Shown one piece after another: positions 1 through 5,416 of a DNA stretch of 7,206 nt. The stretch lies in NCBI GenBank assembly GCA_013138855.1, contig WTBX01000009.1:1-7206 (forward strand), read 5' to 3'. The first letter of the stretch is position 1. Each line of letters opens with the position of its first letter. The notes under the pieces are model-generated. The model made no database searches and was not told the origin of the DNA. It worked only from the letters and a program-made list of their open reading frames with translations. The translations under genes and the position numbers were made by a program. Source of the stretch: Methylococcaceae bacterium (lineage in GTDB: Bacteria; Pseudomonadota; Gammaproteobacteria; Methylococcales; Methylomonadaceae).

Positions 1-24
1 AATAATTTCAACCTGTACGATTAA
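1..24 (+). CDS. Possible C-terminal tail of a gene entering from the left
   Basis: Read from base 1, the frame gives NNFNLYD followed by TAA at 22-24. The gene on the opposite strand ends in KIFDLYD and TAG, so the two share a similar final peptide and 20 of 24 bases in inverted orientation. The simplest coding reading is that a second jetD-like gene ends here, tail to tail with the complete one. Seven residues cannot establish a family. The same bases could instead be one end of an inverted repeat that is not coding, and that alternative is given as a separate entry. Confidence 0.3.
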   Translation, partial: NNFNLYD

Positions 25-208
25 GATTTAACTTTCTAGTATTAAAGCAATCATTGACTATTGGAGCCGCGACTTTAGTCGCGGAAACCCAGCAATGACA
101 CTACGTTTTTTAATTAAGTTCAAGAGCATTTTTAACGCTTTTCGCGACTAAAGTCGCGGCTCCGCGTAATGCTACTTAATTTAAAAACCTAATCGTACAG
201 GTCGAAAA
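7..208. repeat. Widely spaced inverted repeat enclosing the palindromic element at the left edge
   Basis: Bases 7-23 (TTCAACCTGTACGATTA) recur inverted at 190-206 with one difference (TTCGACCTGTACGATTA on the minus strand). The right copy forms the last codons and stop of the jetD-like gene. The pair encloses the palindromic element at 63-163. It is too long to be chance over so short a distance. It may be the ends of a small mobile element that supplied the C-terminus of the minus-strand gene, or the ends of two related convergent genes. Confidence 0.55.
63..163. repeat. Palindromic dispersed element, family A, full copy
   Basis: The arms at 63-83 and 143-163 are perfect 21-bp inverted repeats separated by 59 bases. 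Each arm contains its own near-palindrome: CCGCGACT, two central T, then AGTCGCGG at 67-84. The loop is part of the element, because the stretch TTAAGTTCAAGAGC and the bases after it recur in the diverged copy at 2641-2740. A single right arm is at 3708-3729. No protein is encoded, and size and structure fit a REP or MITE-like element. It lies between convergent gene ends and could slow transcription from both sides, but no T-run follows the stems as in a classical terminator. Confidence 0.85.
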
Positions 209-1391
209 TTTTCGTGTTTTTTAGCGAGTCAAGTTGCTGTAATAAATAAGTGTAACTAATACGCTCCTGTTCCAAACGTATCAAGTGTTTTTGCAGAAAT
301 TTAAATAACTTATTTTCAAGCTCAGTTAAATTTGCTAACTCACCCAATTCAGCGGTATTTTCAGGTTCTGTAACCCGCATTAGCTCAAACTTTTGCAACG
401 TTTTTTCATCCATTAACAAAGATTGTACTTGCGGATAATAACCGCGCAGACGCGATAAAATCGCAAAACCATGTGTATCTAAATCCCCCCAATAATAAAG
501 TTTTGCTGATTGCAGGCAGCAGGCATCTTTCAGTAAATCTACCGCATAACCTAAACCAAAAATAACGATTGCATCGGGAACGTCTGGAAAAGCCAAACCA
601 TTAATTTTATTTTCAGCAATAAATACAGTTTTAGCCGCAAGATTAAGAGCCTTAAACTCTTGCTGCGTCACCGTTAAATCACTTAGGTTTTGAATAGCAA
701 GAGCTTTATCTAAAATGCGTAAGCGAATAAGTGGCAAGTCATAGCGCAAACCATAACGGCGTTCAAAGCCGTGATTACTTAAACCGCTGACTGCTGTATT
801 TCTCGCAGATAATGGCAAAATAATATCTAATAATTCTGTCAAAATACCTTTATGTTGTTCTATAAACTTGGTATCCACAGTCGCTATATCTAACTGACGA
901 ATATAACAATCGGGTTTTGGGTTAGCTTCAAAATAAGCGCAAACGCGCAGCAATGACTGCCAAACTAAGGAAAACTTTATTAATTTAAAAGGGTAACGTA
1001 ACAACCATGTTAAGAGTGATGGATATTGCGCTAAAGTTTGCGTTGCTAAACTATTAAATGTATCAAATTCCTGAGTTTTTCCTAAATAACGTAACAAAAC
1101 TGATTCATTTTCAAATTCGATAGCAACAGGAATTTTTTGCTCGCCCAATTGCCGATGATTAATAATTTTATCGTTAATTAAATAACCGTGTTTGCGACTG
1201 TCTTCTCGTAATGTAGAAATAGCCGCTTGTAGCTTGCTAAACTCAGTTAATAAAGCTTTTGCAGAGATAGTTGGTAAAGCAATTTGTAGAGGAAAAATAT
1301 TACTTTTTTCCAAATTAGCACGATGTAAATCACCCTTTAGCCAAATTTTTTCGACACGGTTTTTAATGTTTTTAGGAGAGCTAAACAGCAT
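189..1391 (-). CDS. JetD-like protein (DUF3322 plus DUF2220/Toprim-type nuclease), orphan
   Basis: This complete 400-residue protein resembles JetD, the nuclease subunit of Wadjet anti-plasmid systems. In those systems the SMC-like JetABC complex extrudes loops on circular DNA and JetD cuts it. The N-terminal half (about 5-185) matches the DUF3322 arm domain. The C-terminal half (about 210-385) matches DUF2220, a Toprim-like fold: FIAENKINGLAFP around 257-269 with the likely catalytic E260, GLGYA at 279-283, YYWGDLDTHGFAIL at 299-312 with D303 and D305, LLMD at 325-328, and RLEQERI at 372-378. The proposed metal ligands are intact, so it should be able to cut DNA. The start at 1391 has only a weak Shine-Dalgarno match. 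Wadjet operons run jetA-B-C-D, but upstream here there are 280 noncoding bases and then a divergent DHH gene, so it stands alone. Family assignment is strong, but a Wadjet role in this cell is inference. Confidence 0.88.
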   Translation of the reverse strand: MLFSSPKNIKNRVEKIWLKGDLHRANLEKSNIFPLQIALPTISAKALLTEFSKLQAAISTLREDSRKHGYLINDKIINHRQLGEQKIPVAIEFENESVLLRYLGKTQEFDTFNSLATQTLAQYPSLLTWLLRYPFKLIKFSLVWQSLLRVCAYFEANPKPDCYIRQLDIATVDTKFIEQHKGILTELLDIILPLSARNTAVSGLSNHGFERRYGLRYDLPLIRLRILDKALAIQNLSDLTVTQQEFKALNLAAKTVFIAENKINGLAFPDVPDAIVIFGLGYAVDLLKDACCLQSAKLYYWGDLDTHGFAILSRLRGYYPQVQSLLMDEKTLQKFELMRVTEPENTAELGELANLTELENKLFKFLQKHLIRLEQERISYTYLLQQLDSLKNTKIFDLYD

Positions 1392-1481
1392 AGTTTCTAA
1401 AGATAATAAAAAAGAGTTATTTTACTCGGTTGACGACTTAAAGCAGAATATTTCCAACGACTATTTAATTCAAACAGCTTC

Positions 1482-1520
1482 TATTTTTACCATGAAGTGC
1501 ATGAAGAACATGAAGTATTA
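1482..1520 (+). repeat. Dispersed CATGAAG repeat, copy 1
   Basis: A 39-bp unit begins TATTTTTACCATGAAG and contains CATGAAG three times at 9-bp spacing (1491, 1500 and 1509). An inverted copy lies at 2756-2794 with 36 of 39 bases identical. The 9-bp period would be three codons per repeat (HEV, HEE, HEV in one frame), but no open gene with a good start covers it. It sits in the 280-bp gap between the divergent jetD-like and DHH genes. Apart from this unit and the promoter near 1611, the gap shows nothing recognisable. Confidence 0.8.
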
Positions 1521-1610
1521 GAATTTAAAATTATGATGCTTTCTATGCTCCTCATGATTTATAAATAATGATTACTTGTCTGCTGTTTAGCTGAATTAAT
1601 TTTCATGCCT

Positions 1611-1638
1611 TTGCGGAATATCAGTTATTCAGTAAAAT
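1611..1638 (+). promoter_or_regulatory. Candidate sigma-70 promoter of the DHH gene
   Basis: TTGCGG at 1611-1616 and TAAAAT at 1633-1638 are separated by 16 bases. They would start transcription about 27 bases before the ATG at 1672. The match is by eye, and AT-rich sequence gives many chance -10 boxes. Confidence 0.4.
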
Positions 1639-1671
1639 GAACTTTTCCCACTTAAAAATGATTTTTTAAAC

Positions 1672-2628
1672 ATGCAAATTGACGTATTTAATGGCGATGC
1701 TGATGGTATTTGTGCTTTATTGCAATTACGCCTTGCAGAACCCTGTGAGTCTAAGTTAGTCACCAGTTTTAAACGCGATATTAAATTATTGACTAAAGTG
1801 GATGCAAAGGCGGGTGATAAATTAACGGTATTGGATATATCTCTGCAAAAAAATCATCAGGATTTAATAAGAATTCTTGAGCAAGGTGCGGAGGTTGTTT
1901 ATGTAGATCAGCATTTAGCAGGTGATATTCCACCACATCCTAAGTTAACGACGTTAATTGATACCGATGCGAATACTTGTACAAGTTTGTTAGTTAATCA
2001 GCATTTAAAAGGACAGTTTTGCCAATGGGCAGTGGTAGCGGCTTTTGGCGATAACATGACGGATAGCGCGATACAGGCAGCGGATTGTTTGTTTTTAAAT
2101 GACCCGAAGGTAGAGCTATTAAAAACCTTAGGAATTTGTATTAATTACAACGGTTATGGCTCTTGCCTTGAGGATTTGCATTTTGAACCAGATGCTTTAT
2201 ACAGAGAACTTCTGCCTTACGAATCGCCTTTTGATTTTATTGATGATAATGCGGCCATTTATCAACAATTAGTGGCAGGTTATGAAGATGATATGGCAAA
2301 GGCTTTGGCGATTAAAGCGGATTACTTAAATGATACGGTGGGTGTTTATATGTTGCCTGATATTATTTGGGCAAGGCGCGTGAGCGGTGTTTTTGGGAAT
2401 GAGTTAGCGAATAGGCAACCTAATCGCGCCCATGCGATTGCGAGTTATAATAATCATGGTGGCTATCAAATTAGCGTTAGAGCACCTTTGAATAATAAAA
2501 TGGGGGCGGATGAATTATGCGCATCTTTTCCTTCGGGAGGAGGGCGAAAGGGAGCGGCGGGAATTAATCATTTAGAAAAAGAGGATATGTCGCGCTTTAT
2601 ACAATTATTTGAAGAAAAATATCGTTAA
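1672..2628 (+). CDS. DHH-family phosphoesterase with a DQH variant motif
   Basis: This complete 318-residue protein belongs to the DHH/DHHA1 phosphoesterase superfamily (RecJ, NrnA and relatives), soluble enzymes that use two divalent metals to hydrolyse phosphodiester bonds in short nucleic acids or dinucleotides. Visible motifs in order are NGDADG at 7-12 (ligands D9 and D11), VLDIS at 53-57 (D55), VDQH at 78-81, AFGDN at 124-128 (D127), and a glycine-rich GGGRKGAAG at 289-297 that stands in for the GGH..AAG substrate loop of DHHA1 domains. The signature DHH is D79-Q80-H81 here. The codons GAT CAG CAT are clear, so this is a real substitution unless it is a sequencing error. The start fits the family N-terminus, where the first motif begins within ten residues, although no clear Shine-Dalgarno sequence precedes it. 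The exact substrate cannot be read from the sequence; RecJ itself is much longer and is excluded. Confidence 0.88.
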   Translation: MQIDVFNGDADGICALLQLRLAEPCESKLVTSFKRDIKLLTKVDAKAGDKLTVLDISLQKNHQDLIRILEQGAEVVYVDQHLAGDIPPHPKLTTLIDTDANTCTSLLVNQHLKGQFCQWAVVAAFGDNMTDSAIQAADCLFLNDPKVELLKTLGICINYNGYGSCLEDLHFEPDALYRELLPYESPFDFIDDNAAIYQQLVAGYEDDMAKALAIKADYLNDTVGVYMLPDIIWARRVSGVFGNELANRQPNRAHAIASYNNHGGYQISVRAPLNNKMGADELCASFPSGGGRKGAAGINHLEKEDMSRFIQLFEEKYR

Positions 2629-2640
2629 TTTACTGGTTAC

Positions 2641-2740
2641 TTGGAACCGCGACCTTTACCTGTAACAAGAAGATATTTTTTAAATTAAGTTAAAGAGCGT
2701 TATTAATGCTTTCCGCGACTAAAGATCGCAGTTGCGACAT
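2641..2740. repeat. Palindromic dispersed element, family A, diverged copy
   Basis: The left end TTGGAACCGCGAC (2641-2653) and right part CCGCGACTAAAG (2713-2724) match the element at 63-163, as does the loop stretch AAATTAAGTTAAAGAGCG near 2683-2700. The left arm has lost most of its palindrome and the right arm carries an insertion and substitutions, so the stem is now poor. It lies between the convergent DHH and comF-like genes, which share this 171-bp space. Confidence 0.7.
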
Positions 2741-2755
2741 CTATTTAACTTGATT

Positions 2756-2794
2756 TAAAACTTCATGATCTTCATGCGCTTCATGGTAAAAATA
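2756..2794 (-). repeat. Dispersed CATGAAG repeat, copy 2
   Basis: On the minus strand this is the 39-bp unit seen at 1482-1520, with three differences. It ends five bases before the stop codon of the comF-like gene. Together the two copies bracket the DHH gene and the diverged family A element in inverted orientation. Confidence 0.8.
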
Positions 2795-2799
2795 AAAAC

Positions 2800-3492
2800 T
2801 CAAGCCCGCGCACAAACCCACACATCTATTTTACTAACGCCTGATTTTTGAAACACAGCCGCAATTTCTCGCATAGTTGAACCTGTCGTCATTACATCAT
2901 CCAAAATAGCAATATGGTCATAATCAGGTTTTTTAATCATTGAAAACGCATTTTTAACATTTTTACGACGCTCTTTCATGGCTAAGCCAATTTGATGCGG
3001 GGTATTTTTATGGCGTATGCAAAGGCTGTTATCCACGGGAATTTGTAATTGCTTACTAACCGTTTTCGCAATTTCTATGCATTGATTAAAACCACGTTGT
3101 CTATAACGACTCTTATGCAGCGGAATGGGAATAATACATTGCGGTAATTCTGTTTTAGGTGCAGTTTCCGCTAATAACTGACCGAGTAATCGCGCGTTTT
3201 TATAATGATTATTAAATTTAAGGGTCGAAATTAAATAACGCATCGCACCGTGATAAATAAAGGGTGCGTAACTGCGTTCAAAAGCGGGCGGCCTACTTTG
3301 ACAATCACCACATACGCGGCTATTTGTAAGCTGCTCCAAAGCAATACCGCATTGATAACAACAGACTTTATTTTTAAGCAGGGCTGCTAAACAATAACTA
3401 CAAATATCTTGATTCACTATACCTCGATTGTCACAAAGGATGCAGCTTGAGGGTAATTTATCCAGTATTGTTCTTAAATGATTAATGGGCAT
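2800..3492 (-). CDS. comF: ComF/GntX family phosphoribosyltransferase-like protein
   Basis: This complete 230-residue protein has the ComF layout. An N-terminal zinc-ribbon region has four CxxC pairs (C17/C20, C31/C34, C45/C48, C61/C64). A type I phosphoribosyltransferase-like domain follows, with PIPLHKSRYRQRGFNQ at 122-137 and the PRPP-binding loop ILDDVMTTGSTM at 196-207. ComF supports uptake of transforming DNA in Haemophilus and Bacillus; the E. coli relative GntX/YhgH is linked to use of DNA as a nutrient. The enzyme reaction is not settled. The start at 3492 is supported by AGGA on the minus strand (3502-3505), nine bases upstream. In many gammaproteobacteria comF neighbours biotin genes, but here it stands alone between repeat-rich spaces. 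The family is clear, and the gene symbol follows it rather than proven orthology. Confidence 0.92.
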   Translation of the reverse strand: MPINHLRTILDKLPSSCILCDNRGIVNQDICSYCLAALLKNKVCCYQCGIALEQLTNSRVCGDCQSRPPAFERSYAPFIYHGAMRYLISTLKFNNHYKNARLLGQLLAETAPKTELPQCIIPIPLHKSRYRQRGFNQCIEIAKTVSKQLQIPVDNSLCIRHKNTPHQIGLAMKERRKNVKNAFSMIKKPDYDHIAILDDVMTTGSTMREIAAVFQKSGVSKIDVWVCARA

Positions 3493-3526
3493 TTAAAAAA
3501 ATCCTCGTAATTACTCAAAATTGGGA

Positions 3527-3547
3527 GAGTTGTCTTCCAGACGACTC
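3527..3547. repeat. Short near-palindromic hairpin upstream of comF
   Basis: GAGTTGTCTTCCAGACGACT plus a final C folds into GAGT.GTCT / AGAC.ACTC with a three-base loop and one T/G mismatch. It lies 35-55 bases upstream of the comF-like start, so it could sit in the leader or promoter. It resembles one arm of the larger palindromic elements in the window, but no partner is visible. Confidence 0.5.
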
Positions 3548-3607
3548 CTAGAACTTTCTTTTTTAGGCTATTTGGTATCTTCCGTGAAACAGAGCTATTT
3601 TAGCGGT

Positions 3608-3661
3608 AGGACTGGCAGTCCTCTCTTGGTTTTCATCGTTTATGGAAGGACTGCCAGTCCT
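3608..3661. repeat. Palindromic dispersed element, family B
   Basis: AGGACTGGCAGTCCT (3608-3622) and AGGACTGCCAGTCCT (3647-3661) are perfect 15-bp inverted repeats with a 24-base spacer. Each arm is also self-complementary except at its central base (G or C). The element sits in the 328-bp space between the divergent comF-like and hemN genes. That space otherwise holds the hairpin at 3527-3547, a solo family A arm and a candidate hemN promoter. Confidence 0.85.
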
Positions 3662-3707
3662 TACTTCTCTTGATAATGACTCACTGTTTCATACTTGATA
3701 TTCCGTG

Positions 3708-3729
3708 CGTGACTAAAAGTCGCGGCTCC
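3708..3729. repeat. Solo right arm of the family A element
   Basis: GTGACTAAAAGTCGCGGCTCC matches the right arm at 143-163 apart from one substitution and one extra A. No left arm or family A loop precedes it, so it is a remnant or an independent single unit. It lies about 90 bases upstream of hemN. Confidence 0.65.
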
Positions 3730-3761
3730 ACTAACACTTATAAAATGTAAGGTTTTAGTGG

Positions 3762-3790
3762 TTGTAGTCATAGAGTGATTGTTTGATAAT
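3762..3790 (+). promoter_or_regulatory. Candidate hemN promoter
   Basis: TTGTAG at 3762-3767 and GATAAT at 3785-3790 are separated by 17 bases, giving a leader of roughly 25 bases. The -10 is good and the -35 is weak, which could suit an activator-dependent promoter. I looked for an FNR/Anr box (TTGAT, four bases, ATCAA) and found only half-sites, so oxygen control by FNR is not shown. Confidence 0.35.
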
Positions 3791-3820
3791 AGCCGCATCT
3801 AACATCAATAGTTAAAATTT

Positions 3821-5200
3821 ATGGATCAATCTCTCACTTTCGACCTGAACTTAATAAACCGCTATGACAAAGCAGGCCCTCGTTATACTTCATACCCAAC
3901 CGCATTGGAATTGCATGAGGGTTTTGCTGATGCGCAATACCGCGAGCAAATTAAAAACTCTAATGCTAAAGGCGGGGCTTTATCGCTTTATTTTCATATT
4001 CCTTTTTGCGATACCGTGTGCTTTTTTTGTGCTTGTAACAAAATTATCACCAATAACCGTAAACACGCAGAGCCTTATTTAAATAATCTATTGAAAGAAA
4101 TCGAAATGCAGGCGCAGCTTTTTGATTCTGATCGTAAGGTTGACCAGTTACACTGGGGCGGTGGTACTCCTACCTTTTTAAGTTATGAACAAATGAAGCG
4201 TTTAATGGGTACCACGCGCCAGTTTTTTAATTTGCACGATGATGATAGTGGAGAATATTCGATTGAAGTTGACCCGCGTGAAACGAATGAAAATACTATT
4301 GAGCAATTGCGTGAATTAGGCTTTAACCGCATTAGTTTAGGTTTACAGGATTTTAACCCAGCCGTACAAAAAGCGGTTAATCGTATTCAAACAGAAGAAC
4401 AAACTTTCGGCGTATTAGAAGCCGCGCGTAAACATGGCTTTCGCTCGACTAATTTAGATTTAATTTACGGCTTGCCTTTGCAAACCGTGGAAAGTTTTTC
4501 GGCAACCTTAGAAAAAGTGTTAGCCGTTTCGACCGATAGATTTTCGATTTTTAATTATGCCCACATGCCGACAAAATTTAAAACGCAACGGCAAATTAAT
4601 GATAATGAGATGCCCTCACCCGAAGTGAAATTAGATATTTTGCAAATGACAGGACAGCGTTTATTAGAGGCAGGTTATGTTTATATCGGTATGGATCATT
4701 TCGCTAAACCTGATGATGAGCTAGCAATCGCACAGCGCGAAGGTAAGTTATATCGTAATTTTCAAGGTTACTCCACCCATTCAGATTGTGATTTAGTGGG
4801 TTTGGGAATTACTTCTATTGGTCGGGTAGGGGATTCGTATTCACAAAATGTAAAAGATTTAGCCGAATATGATCGTTTGATTAACGAAGGGCGATTACCT
4901 GTCGTTAAAGGTTTAGAGCTCAATACAGATGATAAATTACGTCGTGAAGTGATTACTAAACTAATTTGTCATTTTAATTTAAAGTTTAGCGAAATTGAGC
5001 GGGATTTTTCGATTAAATTTAGCGACTATTTTGCCGAAGAATTAAAGCGTTTAGAGGTAATGCAAGTGGATGGATTATTAACGATTTCTGAGGGTAATAT
5101 CAACGTTTTACCCGCTGGGCGTTTATTAATTCGTAATATTTGTATGATATTCGATTGTTATTTGGCTCAGAAACAGCAGCAATTTTCTAAAGTTATTTAG
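3821..5200 (+). CDS. hemN: Oxygen-independent coproporphyrinogen III dehydrogenase (HemN)
   Basis: HemN is a cytoplasmic radical SAM enzyme that converts coproporphyrinogen III to protoporphyrinogen IX by two oxidative decarboxylations without oxygen, a late step of heme synthesis. The protein has 459 residues, close to E. coli HemN. It shows the N-terminal YDKAGPRYTSYP segment (15-26), the cluster motif HIPFCDTVCFFCACNK with C63, C67 and C70 as [4Fe-4S] ligands plus the HemN-typical C72, and WGGGTPTF (112-119) for SAM binding. Y57 aligns with the conserved tyrosine before the cluster. The C-terminal GRLLIRNICMIFDCYL and QQFSKVI are typical of true HemN and separate it from shorter HemW-like heme chaperones. 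The ATG at 3821 fits the family start, though the Shine-Dalgarno is weak. It is a single-gene unit, followed by an inverted repeat that may end transcription. Confidence 0.97.
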   Translation: MDQSLTFDLNLINRYDKAGPRYTSYPTALELHEGFADAQYREQIKNSNAKGGALSLYFHIPFCDTVCFFCACNKIITNNRKHAEPYLNNLLKEIEMQAQLFDSDRKVDQLHWGGGTPTFLSYEQMKRLMGTTRQFFNLHDDDSGEYSIEVDPRETNENTIEQLRELGFNRISLGLQDFNPAVQKAVNRIQTEEQTFGVLEAARKHGFRSTNLDLIYGLPLQTVESFSATLEKVLAVSTDRFSIFNYAHMPTKFKTQRQINDNEMPSPEVKLDILQMTGQRLLEAGYVYIGMDHFAKPDDELAIAQREGKLYRNFQGYSTHSDCDLVGLGITSIGRVGDSYSQNVKDLAEYDRLINEGRLPVVKGLELNTDDKLRREVITKLICHFNLKFSEIERDFSIKFSDYFAEELKRLEVMQVDGLLTISEGNINVLPAGRLLIRNICMIFDCYLAQKQQQFSKVI

Positions 5201-5207
5201 CGGAAAG

Positions 5208-5218
5208 CTGGAGTCCAG
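5208..5218. repeat. Short near-palindrome after hemN
   Basis: CTGGAGTCCAG is an 11-bp palindrome except for its central G, eight bases after the hemN stop. It has the same odd-centred form as the arms of the family B and C elements. A TTGGAC a few bases on may be a decayed partner. Confidence 0.35.
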
Positions 5219-5258
5219 AACATGCTTTGGACATATTTACTCTAAATTTTATTCTGCC

Positions 5259-5313
5259 AAACCTGACAGGTCTTTCGTGTGATTTTAAACCTCCATGAAG
5301 ACCTGTCAGGTTT
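5259..5313. repeat. Palindromic dispersed element, family C; possible hemN terminator
   Basis: AAACCTGACAGGTCTT (5259-5274) and AAGACCTGTCAGGTTT (5298-5313) are perfect 16-bp inverted repeats with a 23-base spacer. The core ACCTGACAGGT is itself palindromic except at its centre. The right arm runs into TTTTCTAG, so the long stem could work as a rho-independent terminator for hemN, although the T-run is short and the loop large. Confidence 0.8.
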
Positions 5314-5374
5314 TCTAGTAATGAGAAATTACTCCACTAAAAATATAAATCATTCTCTAGCTCCTTCTATCCGC

Positions 5375-5380
5375 TATAAT
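5375..5380 (+). promoter_or_regulatory. Candidate -10 box of the cyclase gene
   Basis: A perfect TATAAT lies 36 bases before the ATG at 5417. No good -35 box is found 16-18 bases upstream, so the promoter may depend on an activator. Confidence 0.4.
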
Positions 5381-5416
5381 TTGATATATCTAAAACAACC
5401 ATTTCAGGTTAATGCT

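Noticed and set aside
1490..1517. CRISPR-like array of CATGAAG units
   Set aside because: Units are 7 bases at 9-bp spacing, so there is no room for spacers. No cas gene is present.
1192..1521. Rightward 109-codon open frame
   Set aside because: Most of it lies antisense inside the jetD-like gene and its end runs through the CATGAAG repeat. It has no recognisable domain.
3785..3812. FNR/Anr site upstream of hemN
   Set aside because: TTGAT near 3784 and ATCAA near 3805 are too far apart for a 14-bp FNR box, which needs a 4-base gap.
3864..4082. Rightward 72-codon open frame
   Set aside because: It is an alternative frame inside hemN, whose own frame carries the conserved radical SAM motifs.
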